A stretch of DNA of 64,000 nt from Catellatospora tritici (GTDB lineage: Bacteria; Actinomycetota; Actinomycetes; Mycobacteriales; Micromonosporaceae): positions 94,320-158,319 of the forward strand of contig NZ_JAHRCY010000013.1 in the NCBI RefSeq assembly GCF_019083965.1, written 5' to 3'. Of the stretch, positions 15,022 through 24,271 are shown one piece after another. Under the pieces are notes generated by a model. That model saw nothing but the letters and a program-made list of their open reading frames with translations. It was not told the origin of the DNA and searched no databases. The position numbers were made by a program, and so were the translations under genes. How positions within the stretch are numbered: position 1 is the first letter of the stretch; every line of letters starts with the position of its first letter.

Positions 15022-15933
15022 CTAAGCCGAGACCAGGTAGGAGAAGACGCTTTCCAGCGACTCGTCGGACGGGACCAGCGCGCGTACGCGTACGCCCTGC
15101 TCCAGGGCGATGCGGGGCAGCGCGCGGGTGAAGGTGCCGTAGTCGCCCGCGTGCACGGTCAGCCCGTCCTTGCCCAGCGTCACCCCGGCCACCGACTCCG
15201 ACGCCATCAGCGCCACAGCCAGGCGCCGGTCGTCGCTGGACCGGATCGCGAAGACGTGCGGCCGGTGCGTCATCAGCCGCCGGATGGTGCGGAAGTCGCC
15301 CGAGGCGGCCAGCCGCCCGGCCACGACCACCTGCACCGTCCCGGAGACCTGCTCGACCTCCTCCAGGATGTGCGAGCTGAACAGCACCGTGCGGCCCTGC
15401 TCGCCGAGGCGGTGCAGCAGCTCCATCATGTGCATGCGCTGGCGCGGGTCCATGCCGTTGAACGGCTCGTCCAGCAGCAGCACCGCCGGGTCGTGCACCA
15501 GCGCCGCGGCCACCCGCATCCGCTGCCGCATGCCCTTGGAGTACGTGCCCATCCGTCGGTCCTGCGCGTCGGTCATCTCGACCAGCTCGATCGCGCGCCG
15601 GGTGGCGGCGGCCGGGTCGGGCAGCCCGTGCAGGCGGGCGCTGGCCAGGACGAACTCGGCGCCGGTGAGGAAGCCGTACACGGCCTCGCGCTCGTTGACC
15701 AGGCCCAGTTGGCGGTAGATGCCGGGGTTGCGCCAGGTCGCGACGCCGTCGAGCAGCACCTCGCCCCGGGAGGGGGCCAGGAACCCGGCCATCATGTGCA
15801 GCAGCGTGGTCTTGCCCGCGCCGTTGGGGCCGAGCAGGCCGGTCACGCCGGGGCCGAGCGTCATGGTGACGTCGTTGACGGCCACGACGTTGCCGTACCA
15901 GCGCGAGACGCCACGCAGTTCGAGGTCGGTCAC
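15022..15933 (-). CDS. ABC exporter ATPase (second of operon)
   Basis: A 303-residue ATP-binding subunit. Walker A GPNGAGKT, signature SKGMRQRM (a variant of LSGGQ usual in ABC-2 exporters), Walker B VLLLDEP and switch His in SSHILEEVEQ are present. About 90 residues at the C-terminus form the accessory domain of drug/lipid exporter ATPases. The GTG at 15933 (VTDLELRGVSRWYG) overlaps the stop of the preceding permease by 4 nt. It energises one of the permeases of this operon. Confidence 0.92.
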   Translation of the reverse strand: MTDLELRGVSRWYGNVVAVNDVTMTLGPGVTGLLGPNGAGKTTLLHMMAGFLAPSRGEVLLDGVATWRNPGIYRQLGLVNEREAVYGFLTGAEFVLASARLHGLPDPAAATRRAIELVEMTDAQDRRMGTYSKGMRQRMRVAAALVHDPAVLLLDEPFNGMDPRQRMHMMELLHRLGEQGRTVLFSSHILEEVEQVSGTVQVVVAGRLAASGDFRTIRRLMTHRPHVFAIRSSDDRRLAVALMASESVAGVTLGKDGLTVHAGDYGTFTRALPRIALEQGVRVRALVPSDESLESVFSYLVSA

Positions 15934-16784
15934 AGCGAAACCTTCCGGTAGCGCAGCAGGAGCAGCAGGGTGCACCCGGCCGCGAGCAGCACGGTCACGA
16001 GGGCGTAGAGCGGTCCGAAGGCGCCGATCTCCAGGCTCTGGGCGTGGTAGAGCCAGACGCGTACGCCCTCGGGCAGCAGGAACGGGCTGGCCAGTGGGGC
16101 GAGCTTGGCCAGGGTGCCCTCGCCGCCGAGCGAGACGAGCAGGCCGACCACGGGCGTGGTGACCATGAAGACGACCACGATCGCGCCCGCGGCGAAGGCG
16201 CGGCGGCTGGCCAGCGACGCGATCAGCACCGAGACGCTGCTGAACACCAGCGCGTAGACGGCGGAGACGACCCACCCGCCGAGCATGCCGCGCGCCTCGG
16301 CCCACGCCCCGGCGCCGGTCCCGGCGGAGAACGCCGAGCCGACGAACAGCAGCAGCTGCGGCCCGGCCATCAGCAGCCACGACGCGGTGAACAGGGCGGC
16401 CAGCTTCGCCAGCGCGTAGTCCGACCGCTGGATCGGGCGGGAGAAGTACAGCGGCAGCGTCTGGTTGCGCAGGTCGCGCGAGACCAGCTCCGGCGCGACC
16501 ACGGCCAGGAACACCAGCACCAGCAGGCTGGCCACCGACGGCAGTTCCTGGTACGCCAGGAACGTCTCGCCGGTCTGCGCCTTGACCGCCACCGCGATCA
16601 CGGCGAGCAGGGTGACCAGGCTGACCACGATCCACGGGAAGATCTTGGCTTTGGCGCTGCGGCCCAGCCCGAACGAGACCCGCAGCCCGTGCTCGAACAG
16701 CGACCGCGCCGCGTACGCGCGCCCGAGCCGGGCACCGGCGTAGCGCTGGTAGCCGATGTCGTGGATGACACTGGTGTCAGGCAT
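15930..16784 (-). CDS. ABC exporter permease (first of operon)
   Basis: A 284-residue ABC-2 type permease. A cytoplasmic N-terminus (HDIGYQRYAGARLGR) of a kind common in this family is followed by about six membrane segments. The loop ELVSRDLRNQTLPLYFSRPI after the second segment corresponds to the coupling region. It overlaps the upstream ATPase gene by 8 nt and the downstream ATPase gene by 4 nt, which indicates tight translational coupling. Confidence 0.9.
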   Translation of the reverse strand: MPDTSVIHDIGYQRYAGARLGRAYAARSLFEHGLRVSFGLGRSAKAKIFPWIVVSLVTLLAVIAVAVKAQTGETFLAYQELPSVASLLVLVFLAVVAPELVSRDLRNQTLPLYFSRPIQRSDYALAKLAALFTASWLLMAGPQLLLFVGSAFSAGTGAGAWAEARGMLGGWVVSAVYALVFSSVSVLIASLASRRAFAAGAIVVVFMVTTPVVGLLVSLGGEGTLAKLAPLASPFLLPEGVRVWLYHAQSLEIGAFGPLYALVTVLLAAGCTLLLLLRYRKVSL

Positions 16785-17706
16785 TGGTCGCCTCCAGGGC
16801 GGTCGGCGTCGCGGTGGAGAACAGCTCGGCCACCCGGTGGCGGCGCTGGTCGAGCCGGTGCAGCGGCAGGTCGAGATCCGCGACGGTACGCAGGATCAGG
16901 TCGTAGGTGGCCTCGTCGTCCAGCGGCACCAGCAGCATCCGGCCCTCCGGAGTCACGCCGAGGCCCCGCTCGCGCAGGGCCGTGGCCAGCTCGTCGGTGC
17001 CCTCGGCGACCTCGATGGCCAGCACGTCGGTGCCGGTGGTCATCGCGTCGATACGGTCGGCGCGCAGCAGCCGCCCGCCCTCGATCGCGATCAGCGAGTC
17101 GCAGATCCGCTCGATCTCGCCGAGCAGATGCGAGCAGACCACCACCGAGATGCCGAACTCGGTGCCGATGCGCTGGATCAGCGCGAGCATCGCGTCCCGT
17201 CCGGCCGGGTCCAGGCCGTTGGTCGGCTCGTCGAGCAGCAGCAGGTCCGGGTCGTGCACCAGCGCCTGGGCGAGCTTGACGCGCTGCTTCATGCCGGTGG
17301 AGTAGCCGCCGATCTGGCGGTAGCGTTCCTCGTACAGGCCGACGTGGCGCAGCGCCTCGGAGGCACGCTCGCGGGCGACGGTGCGCGGCAGGCCGCTCAT
17401 GCGGCCCATGTGCGTGACGAACTCGGCGGCGATCATGTCCGGGGGCAGGCAGTCGTGCTCGGGCATGTAGCCGACCCGGGCTCGCACCTGCTCGGGGGCC
17501 TTGGTCGGGTCCAGGTCGAGCACCCGCACCTCCCCGGTGGTCGGGGTCAGCAGCCCGAGCAATGTCTTGATCATCGTGGATTTGCCGGCGCCGTTGGCGC
17601 CGACCAGCCCGATGATGCCCGGCTCGACGGCCAGGGTCAGGTCGGACAGGGCGGTCACCCCGCCCGGATAGGTCTTGGTCAGCGAACGTGTCGCGATGAG
17701 GGGCAC
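16777..17706 (-). CDS. ABC exporter ATPase (first of operon)
   Basis: A 309-residue ATPase and first gene of the exporter operon. Walker A GANGAGKS, a Q-loop region with GYMPEHDCLPP, signature STGMKQRVKLAQAL, Walker B LLLLDEPTNGLD and switch SHLLGEIE are intact. The C-terminal accessory segment of about 90 residues is seen in drug/antibiotic exporter ATPases. The GTG at 17706 (VPLIATRSLTKTYPGG) was chosen over a GTG at 17733. Two ATPases with two permeases suggest either two transporters or one heteromeric one. Confidence 0.92.
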   Translation of the reverse strand: MPLIATRSLTKTYPGGVTALSDLTLAVEPGIIGLVGANGAGKSTMIKTLLGLLTPTTGEVRVLDLDPTKAPEQVRARVGYMPEHDCLPPDMIAAEFVTHMGRMSGLPRTVARERASEALRHVGLYEERYRQIGGYSTGMKQRVKLAQALVHDPDLLLLDEPTNGLDPAGRDAMLALIQRIGTEFGISVVVCSHLLGEIERICDSLIAIEGGRLLRADRIDAMTTGTDVLAIEVAEGTDELATALRERGLGVTPEGRMLLVPLDDEATYDLILRTVADLDLPLHRLDQRRHRVAELFSTATPTALEATNA

Positions 17707-17911
17707 GCCCGCCAACCTAGCCTCGCGGCGCACCCCCGCAGATCAGGTGTTCACCCTGGCTTCGACCCTGAGACCGGCGGCGCGGACGAGGCATCGACGA
17801 CGTGCACGCGTCACCGCGGTGATCGAGCACCTGCGGACCGGGACCCCACGTGAAGATCCTGTCAGGGGGCCGACCCTTCTCCTTTGTGGATGGACCTGAC
17901 ATTGTTGCCTG

Positions 17912-18499
17912 GTGACCGGGTTCGAGATGCTCACCGCTGTCGGCACCGTGTTCGGGATCGTCGGCGTGATCATCCAGGTGTACCAGCTGGTCAGCGACCG
18001 CAGGAAGAACCACTCGACGCCCCAGGGGCCGTTGCCGGTTCAGCATGCGCAGGACCGACCGCTGTTCACGCCTTCGGCCGCCGAGCCCGCGCCACCTGCC
18101 CGTTCGGGGTATCGCCAGCCGCCGCCCACCCAGCATGTTCCCGTCAACCAGCCGCCCCCCACCGCGCCGGAATCATTGCCCAAGACGACGGCCTGGACCG
18201 TCCTCGGCGCGGTCATCCTCGGGTTGCTGATGTTCAGCTCGTTCGGCTGGATCGTCAACTACGACGGGTTCGTCCAAGACTTCGGCGCCGGCAGGGCGCT
18301 GTCGGAACTACGCAGCATGGCGGCGATGCTGTCGATCGTCGTCATTTTGAGCGGGGTCCGCGCGACCCGTCGGCTCCTGCGGGACCGCGCCGCCGGAGGG
18401 ACCACGACGTGGCTGCGCTACTACGCCTGGTTCCTGGCCACCGCCACGACCGCGGTAGCGCTGGTATCCGTTCACTTCCAGACCATCTTCGGGCTGTGA
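17912..18499 (+). CDS. Membrane protein with Pro-rich cytoplasmic or external linker
   Basis: A 195-residue protein starting at a GTG. One membrane segment lies near residues 5-27 (GTVFGIVGVIIQVYQLV). A Pro/Gln-rich, probably disordered linker spans about 32-90, and then three further hydrophobic segments lie near 94-112, 130-148 and 168-188. No known domain is recognised. It is divergent from the ABC exporter operon across a 205-bp gap. Confidence 0.75.
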   Translation: MTGFEMLTAVGTVFGIVGVIIQVYQLVSDRRKNHSTPQGPLPVQHAQDRPLFTPSAAEPAPPARSGYRQPPPTQHVPVNQPPPTAPESLPKTTAWTVLGAVILGLLMFSSFGWIVNYDGFVQDFGAGRALSELRSMAAMLSIVVILSGVRATRRLLRDRAAGGTTTWLRYYAWFLATATTAVALVSVHFQTIFGL

Positions 18500-18585
18500 T
18501 CTGCGAACCTGTTGACCGTCGGCTCATCGTCCAGGTACGTCACGCCCGGTCGGCCTCGGCCGCGCGCGGGCGTCATTCTGAAGGC

Positions 18586-18873
18586 ATGGCGCAGGATGAC
18601 GAGACCAGGGGAGTACGGGCGGCGATGTGCGCGGCGGCCGTCGAGGAAGGCTGGGACGCTGCGTTGGCGCAGCGGCTGGCTGACGTGGCCGTCCGCCGCT
18701 GGCGCAGCTTCGAGAGGCGTACCCGGCCGAACAAGCGCACCCCGCAGGCGCGGCTGCAAGATCTGATTCAAGGGCTACGGCAGGCCTCGCCCGTCGACGA
18801 GATCTACCTGGAGCCGGGCGATTTCGAACGGCTCGCCCCCCGATTCGCCGGACTGCTGGCCGAACTTCCTTGA
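18586..18873 (+). CDS. Small helical hypothetical protein
   Basis: A 95-residue soluble, charged protein with an ATG at 18586 preceded by GAAGG. It is predicted mostly helical (CAAAVEEGWDAALAQRLADV, then basic RRWRSFERRTRPNKRTP). No motif points to a function. It lies 86 nt after the preceding membrane protein gene on the same strand. Codon usage fits the genome. Confidence 0.6.
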   Translation: MAQDDETRGVRAAMCAAAVEEGWDAALAQRLADVAVRRWRSFERRTRPNKRTPQARLQDLIQGLRQASPVDEIYLEPGDFERLAPRFAGLLAELP

Positions 18874-18957
18874 TGATCACCGGCAGCAGTACACCCGCTG
18901 TAGTTCGAAAGCCGGTCGAGGGTGTTGTGCGACCTGCCTTCGCTTAGACTCCGGCGG

Positions 18958-19374
18958 GTGATCGTGCGGAAAGCCGGTGTGGCGGAGGCGGCGGCGCTCG
19001 CCGAGCTGCGCGGCATCGAATCGGACAACTTCTCCGCGTACGCCGAATGGGTCGCCGCCCACGCCGAGACCCATCTGCCGTTCGTGGCCGAGATCGACGG
19101 GTACGTGATCGGCGTCGCCTGGCTGCATGTCGCGGAGCGGGTGCCGGGCACCAACGCGCTCGACCGGCGGTATGGCGACGTCCAGTCCGTGGAGGTGCGC
19201 GAGGCGTACCGCGACCGCGGCATCGGCACGGCGCTGATGGCCGCGATCCTCGACGAGGCCCGCGCCCGTGGCCTGCTGTTCGTCACCGTCCACTCCGGCC
19301 GTCGAGCGGTGGACTTCTACCTGCGCAACGGCTTCACCCACCATCGTCAGCTGATGCTGTGGGAGCCGGCCTGA
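18958..19374 (+). CDS. GNAT family N-acetyltransferase
   Basis: A 138-residue single-domain acetyltransferase. The core strand SVEVREAYRDRGIGTALMAA contains the acetyl-CoA loop (RDRGIGTA). VHSGRRAVDFYLRNGF is the usual C-terminal motif. The GTG at 18958 begins VIVRKAGVAEAAALAEL, the family's normal first strand and helix. Acceptor substrate unknown. The next gene is convergent. Confidence 0.9.
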   Translation: MIVRKAGVAEAAALAELRGIESDNFSAYAEWVAAHAETHLPFVAEIDGYVIGVAWLHVAERVPGTNALDRRYGDVQSVEVREAYRDRGIGTALMAAILDEARARGLLFVTVHSGRRAVDFYLRNGFTHHRQLMLWEPA

Positions 19375-19505
19375 TGGCCTGGTCACCGCGTTCCTGCTTG
19401 CTTGCACGGACTTTAGCCAGCCGAAGGAGATCGGCGACCAACCTCCGGGTCCGATCCTGCACGTCAAGCGGAGGGCCTGCTGACGGCCGCGCATTCGCCG
19501 CGTGA

Positions 19506-20255
19506 TCATGGCTGAAGATCGAACTCGTCGGCGAGCTCGTCGGCATAGGCGCGTACCAGGTCATCGCCGACGATCGCCACGAGCCGGAGAAGGTCGGTCG
19601 CCTCCTCGACGGCACCCTGATCCAACAGCATCAACGCGAGCAGGCACCGGCAGCGGTTCTCCGATGCCGCCGCGCCCTGCCGAAGCACGGCTTCTGCCTC
19701 ATCCAGTCCATTCGGGGCGATGAGCAGGAGGGCACCGAGAATGGCCATGGCGTTCCGGTCGTCCGAACCCACCAGCTGACGGTGATGCTCGATCGCTCGA
19801 TCGATCTCGCCCTGAGCGCGCAGGAAGGCCGCGTGGCTCAGCAACGCTCCTACGTCACCGGACTCGACGGCCTTCCTGTACAGCGAGCGGGCTTCGGCGA
19901 AGTCGCCCTGTTTCGCGCGCAGGGCGGCGAGAGGTGCCAGAGCCTGTACGGCACCCGCAGCGGCCACCTTCCGGTACACCGCCTCCCGGGCGTCGAGGTC
20001 CGTCCAGACGCCAGGCAGGTTGACGAGCCTTTTGAGGGCCTGGCGATCACCGTCCGCGGCGGCTCGGTGGTACAGAGCTGTCGCTATCGCGTGCCCGCCC
20101 GCGGCCCACTCGTGATCTGCAAGCGCGACCATGACGGCCGGAGCATGGCGTTGACTGACTCGGCGAAGAATGAACGCCCACCCCCCGGCGAGTTTGTCCC
20201 AAAGCCGATTCCACAGGCGATCGGCCAAGGCTGACCGTCGTGCTTGCGAACGCAT
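19506..20255 (-). CDS. Tetratricopeptide/Sel1-like repeat protein
   Basis: A 249-residue helical protein. Repeats of about 34-36 residues alternate small and large residues in TPR fashion, for example KQGDFAEARSLYRKAVESGD, AQGEIDRAIEHHRQL and NGLDEAEAVLRQGAAASENR. Such proteins serve as binding scaffolds. The ATG at 20255 (MRSQARRS) was preferred to a GTG at 20282. The N-terminus is basic and carries no signal peptide. No partner is evident nearby. Confidence 0.75.
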   Translation of the reverse strand: MRSQARRSALADRLWNRLWDKLAGGWAFILRRVSQRHAPAVMVALADHEWAAGGHAIATALYHRAAADGDRQALKRLVNLPGVWTDLDAREAVYRKVAAAGAVQALAPLAALRAKQGDFAEARSLYRKAVESGDVGALLSHAAFLRAQGEIDRAIEHHRQLVGSDDRNAMAILGALLLIAPNGLDEAEAVLRQGAAASENRCRCLLALMLLDQGAVEEATDLLRLVAIVGDDLVRAYADELADEFDLQP

Positions 20256-20447
20256 ACCGTCGATTCTGACAACCCGGTACACCCCGAAAGCCGGTGCTGC
20301 TGGACTGCGGTCGGAGGAGCGCCGGTGGCATGGCCGGATGCCGTCGAGTCAAGCGTCGGTAAGCCGACTTGGCGGCGATGGACGTGATTCACATCTGGTT
20401 CGTAGGCTGTGCCCGCCCGAGGACACACCTCGATGGAGGGACCTGCG

Positions 20448-23003
20448 ATGCGGTGGTTCAAGACGACGGCGCGTGGGATCACCGCCGCATTGGCGTTCGG
20501 CTCGGCGCTGCTGGCCGCCGCACCCGCGTACGCCGCCGACGGCGGCCTGACGGTGACGGTGCGCGCCACCGACCCGCTCGCTCCAGTCGTCACCCTGACC
20601 AACGGCGGCACCGAACCGTGCCAGGTCGCCGCGACCGGCCTCGGCACGCTCACGATCACCGCGCTGACCCAGGACAACCGGTCCACGGCGCCGATCGTGT
20701 TCACCCCCGGGTTCGACGAGCCGCTCACCACGGTCATCGCCCAGCAACTGCGTACCCTCGATCCCGGCCAGTCGATCGACCTGAAACTGCAGGTCGTCCC
20801 GGCCGGCCCGACCGGCCACGCGCTGGAGGACATCGCCTACACCGGCCCGATCGCGACTACCGGGCTGCTCTACCCGGTCCGCGCCGGGATGCCGCTGGAG
20901 CTTTCCGTCACCTACGCGCTGCCGATCGCGGTCGAATCCGGGCCGCCGCCGTGTCAGGCCGCCGGTCCGAGCGGCGACGCGCCCCCGACCGCGCAGGCCG
21001 CGCCGCCGAGCACCGGTGATCGGCTGCTGTGGATAGGTGTCGCCGCCGGGGTGCTGGTGCTGCTGATCCTGGTGGTGTGGCTGCTGCGCCGCCGCCGGCG
21101 CGGGGCGGCCGTCGCCGCGCTGCTGCTGCTCGCGGCGCTGGGCGCACCGGGGTGGCAGCCGCGTGCGGCCGAGGCGGTGGTCCAGGTCGCCGACCCGGCC
21201 CTGCAAGGGGCGTACGACAGTTGCATCGCCACGCTGCAGCAGCCCGGCCACGACCCGGCCGGGATCCTGCCGACCCTGCTCGGCCCCGGGGTCACCGTGA
21301 TCCTGGAGGCGCCGACCGACGGGGTCACCCACGAGGGCGGCGCCAGCACCAGCCTGATGATCATCTACTGGAACCCGGACGACCGCCACGCCTACGTCGG
21401 CAGCGGCGGCACCGCCGACCCGTGCACCTCGCTCTACCACGAGATGTACCACGCGTATGAGGACAGTCGCGGCGGACAGGACCACCACGAGTGCATCACC
21501 GCAGGCGAGCACCACACCAGTATCGGCATCAACGAGGTGAACGCGACCCGGGCCCAGAACCAGCTGCGGGCCGCGCTGGGCCTGCCGGAGCGCGACCACT
21601 ATGGCACCCAGCCGCTGCCGACGGGGGAGTGTCGTCCGTCGCGTCCGACCGACCCGCGCTGCACCGGCAAGTGCCCGCAGTCGAAGGGCGAACCGCACCT
21701 GGTCACTCTCGCCGGGCGCCGCTACGACTTCCAGGCGGCCGGGGAGTTCATCGCGCTGCAGGATCCGGCGGGCGGGTTCACCGTCCAGGTGCGCCAGCGG
21801 CCGTATGGCGACTCGAAGACGTTGGCGGTGAACACGGCCGTGGCGATGGACGTGACCGGTGACCGGGTCGAGGTCGACCTGACGCCGACCGGGGTCGCGG
21901 TACTGATCGGCGGGGTGCCGCGCCCGGACACCACCTCCGGTCTCGACCACGGCGGCCAGGTGCGCATCGGTCAGCGCGAGGCCGGGCCGGTAGTGTCGGT
22001 GACCTGGCCGGACGGCTCGACCGTCTATGCGTACGCCGTCGCGAGCGTGGGCCTGAACCTCTCGGTCGACCCGGTGCCCGCGCACGCCGACGCGGTGGGC
22101 CTGTTCGCCGAGGAGCTGCGCACCCGCGACGGGGCCGCACTGCCCGGCGACGGCGAACCCTCGTACGAGGCGCTGTACCCGGCCTTCGCCGACAGTTGGC
22201 GCATCACCGATGCGACGTCGCTGTTCACCTACCCCGAAGGCCGGAACACGGCGACCTACACCGACCGCTCCTTCCCGCAGCGGGAGTCCGGCCCCGAACC
22301 CGACACCGCCGCCGCGAAGGAGATCTGCGCCCGGGCCGGCGTCACCGCCCCGGACGCCCTCGCCGACTGTGTCTACGACGTCAGCCACACCGGCCATCCC
22401 GCCTTCGCCGCGTCCGCGCTGGCAGGGCAGATTTTCGCGACGGGCCCGAAAGCCGGCGACACGGTCATGCTGCCCGCCACCGCCGATGTCTACCTCGGCG
22501 GGCCGGGCGAGGTGCCGTCGCTGCCCGGCGGCGCGGGCACCCGCCCGCTGACGCTACGGCTGAACGGCGCTGCGGTGGCGACGTTCCCGCTGGTCGAGGG
22601 CGAGCTCGGTCCGGCCGGCGGGGAACCGGCAGATGGCGCCGATGGCGGTACGCAGTTCCCGGACACCGAGATCACCGGCAGGAACGGCATCTCCGGGATC
22701 GTGCACCACAACCGGTCGCTGTTCCTGGTCGGAGTGTTCCTACCGGCGACCGCCTCGGCGCAGACTCCGGCCGCGGTGGACGTGACGGGACAAGGAGAGC
22801 TGGCGGAACTCAAGCCGAACCTGGGCGAGCTGTTCGCGATCGGCGACGGGCGCACCGGCGCCGGGGCGCTGCAGCGGTTCGTCGCCCCGGCGGGGGCGGG
22901 TTCGCTGGTCATCGGGTTCGCCGACGCCTCGTCGTTCCACGGCGACCCCGGCTTCTACGCCGACAACACCGGCTCACTGGCGGTGCGGGTCGACATCGGC
23001 TGA
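20448..23003 (+). CDS. Secreted M91-like metallopeptidase fused to a VWD domain
   Basis: An 851-residue protein. It has a signal peptide to about residue 27 (ending APAYA) and an extracellular beta-rich segment. A membrane helix lies near 188-205, followed by RRRRR and a second hydrophobic stretch. The zinc motif HEMYH (331-335) precedes conserved-looking INEVNATRAQNQLR and ERDHYG, as in the NleD-type peptidase family M91. A von Willebrand type D-like domain follows (about 405-560, opening GEPHLVTLAGRRYDF). The rest (about 560-851) is unassigned and Ala/Gly-rich. M91 proteases are best known as type III effectors; in this exported setting the target is unknown. Confidence 0.85.
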   Translation: MRWFKTTARGITAALAFGSALLAAAPAYAADGGLTVTVRATDPLAPVVTLTNGGTEPCQVAATGLGTLTITALTQDNRSTAPIVFTPGFDEPLTTVIAQQLRTLDPGQSIDLKLQVVPAGPTGHALEDIAYTGPIATTGLLYPVRAGMPLELSVTYALPIAVESGPPPCQAAGPSGDAPPTAQAAPPSTGDRLLWIGVAAGVLVLLILVVWLLRRRRRGAAVAALLLLAALGAPGWQPRAAEAVVQVADPALQGAYDSCIATLQQPGHDPAGILPTLLGPGVTVILEAPTDGVTHEGGASTSLMIIYWNPDDRHAYVGSGGTADPCTSLYHEMYHAYEDSRGGQDHHECITAGEHHTSIGINEVNATRAQNQLRAALGLPERDHYGTQPLPTGECRPSRPTDPRCTGKCPQSKGEPHLVTLAGRRYDFQAAGEFIALQDPAGGFTVQVRQRPYGDSKTLAVNTAVAMDVTGDRVEVDLTPTGVAVLIGGVPRPDTTSGLDHGGQVRIGQREAGPVVSVTWPDGSTVYAYAVASVGLNLSVDPVPAHADAVGLFAEELRTRDGAALPGDGEPSYEALYPAFADSWRITDATSLFTYPEGRNTATYTDRSFPQRESGPEPDTAAAKEICARAGVTAPDALADCVYDVSHTGHPAFAASALAGQIFATGPKAGDTVMLPATADVYLGGPGEVPSLPGGAGTRPLTLRLNGAAVATFPLVEGELGPAGGEPADGADGGTQFPDTEITGRNGISGIVHHNRSLFLVGVFLPATASAQTPAAVDVTGQGELAELKPNLGELFAIGDGRTGAGALQRFVAPAGAGSLVIGFADASSFHGDPGFYADNTGSLAVRVDIG

Positions 23004-23028
23004 GGCGGAGTGCGCGGCACCCCGCCTC
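23002..23028. terminator. Hairpin between convergent genes
   Basis: GAGGCGG (23002-23008) and CCGCCTC (23022-23028) form a 7-bp stem in the 26-bp gap between the stops of the metallopeptidase gene and the membrane protein gene. It may terminate both transcripts. Confidence 0.45.
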
Positions 23029-23029
23029 G

Positions 23030-23647
23030 CTACTCGCCCCTGGAGATCTTCACGCCCATGTAGGCGCAGACGGCCACGATGTCGACCAGGATGCCGAAGG
23101 CGACCAGCGGCGGCCAGTAGTGCCCGATCCGCAGCACGAAGACGTTGAACAGACCGATACCTGTGGCGAAGGTCAGCTGCTGGCCTCCGCCGGTGGGCTT
23201 GGCGGAGATCTCGGGGACGGGACGGCCGGAGTAGGCGGACAGGGCGGCGTTGAGGCGTCGGGCGGTCCGCTTGGTGTTGATCCAGTCGACCGCGATGCCC
23301 TGACCGCTCTTGAGCCTGATCACGAGCCCGCGCCCAGGCTCGCCGCCGCCCGGGTGCCAGCGGTGGTGCTCGAACCTGTCGATGCGGTCCCAAGCCACGG
23401 CGTGGTTCTCATAGTCAGCCACGACGTAGACCCCGGACGGGCCGTAGACGAGCTTCTGCGACGACATCAGGGTGAACACGAGGGCCCCAGACATCAGCGC
23501 GACGATGAGGCAGACGACCGCGGCGATCAGGGAACCGCTCAGGTGCAGCACCGCGGCGGGCGCGACAGCGAGCGTCACCAGCAGCAGCGAGCCGATGACC
23601 GTACCGGTGGCGGACCGGATCACCCGGGTGCTGGAAGACGCTGTCAT
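23030..23647 (-). CDS. Membrane protein with PH-like domain
   Basis: A 205-residue protein. Two membrane segments near the N-terminus (about 15-35 and 40-60) are followed by a beta-rich stretch (KLVYGPSGVYVVADYENHAV, AWDRIDRFE, GRGLVIRLKSG) that resembles bacterial PH domains attached to membranes. Two more hydrophobic segments follow near 160-175 and 180-198. It overlaps the stop of the upstream DUF3592-like gene by 4 nt, so the two are coupled. Role unknown. Confidence 0.7.
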   Translation of the reverse strand: MTASSSTRVIRSATGTVIGSLLLVTLAVAPAAVLHLSGSLIAAVVCLIVALMSGALVFTLMSSQKLVYGPSGVYVVADYENHAVAWDRIDRFEHHRWHPGGGEPGRGLVIRLKSGQGIAVDWINTKRTARRLNAALSAYSGRPVPEISAKPTGGGQQLTFATGIGLFNVFVLRIGHYWPPLVAFGILVDIVAVCAYMGVKISRGE

Positions 23648-24228
23648 TCACACACGACCCTGTTGCCGTCGACGGTGCATCCGTCGCCGCCGCGGAACGG
23701 GTCGAAGCCGCTGTCGCCGAAGCCCGGGGTCGAGTGGTCCACACCGTTGCCGAAGTCGTCGAACCCCTGCTTGACCGAGCAGGCGAAGGTGGCCATCAGC
23801 ACGAGCACGATCACGCCGACGACGCCCGCGACGATGCCGCCTACGCCGCCGGAGCCCCGGCCCTGACCGGAGACGATCTCGATCTGGTCGGGCTTGTCGG
23901 GGTGGTAGCGGATCGGCACGGTGGTGCCGACGACGAACGAGCGGCTGCTGTCGGCGGGCCCGATCGCGGTGACCTCACCGTTCGGGCCGTGGTAGCGGAT
24001 GACCGGGCGGAAGGTGAGCCTGCTGTGATGGTGGCCGTTGTGGTGGTGCGAGTGGGACTCCATCTGGTTGTCCACCACCGTGCCGGTGGTCTCCCGGCCG
24101 ACCGTGCGCAGCTCCTGCGAGCGCGCCACCTTCTGCGCGCCCTGGATCGCACCCCACACGACCGCACCGCCGATGAGCAGCAGGATGATGAAGAAGAAGG
24201 CGAAGAAGGCCCCCGTAGGCATTTCCAT
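23644..24228 (-). CDS. DUF3592-like membrane protein
   Basis: A 194-residue protein. It has an N-terminal membrane segment (FFAFFFIILLLIGGAVVWG), a soluble beta region RETTGTVVDN...FRPVIRYHGPNGEVTAIGPADSS and VGTTVPIRYHPDKPDQIEI, and a second membrane segment near 125-148. This order is that of DUF3592 proteins. An unusual His-rich insert (SHSHHHNGHHHS, about residues 58-69) could bind metal. The C-terminal tail after the second helix is Gly/Asp-rich with two cysteines. Coupled to the PH-like gene. Confidence 0.78.
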   Translation of the reverse strand: MEMPTGAFFAFFFIILLLIGGAVVWGAIQGAQKVARSQELRTVGRETTGTVVDNQMESHSHHHNGHHHSRLTFRPVIRYHGPNGEVTAIGPADSSRSFVVGTTVPIRYHPDKPDQIEIVSGQGRGSGGVGGIVAGVVGVIVLVLMATFACSVKQGFDDFGNGVDHSTPGFGDSGFDPFRGGDGCTVDGNRVVCE

Positions 24229-24271
24229 GCTCGCGCACGGTAGTGGACGTCCGCAACGGCCGCTGCCCCGG

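Noticed and set aside
14461..15951. 496-codon plus-strand frame over the ABC exporter genes
   Set aside because: Composition (Asp/Gln/Arg/His) is that of antisense to membrane and ATPase genes, and the minus-strand genes show full ABC motifs.
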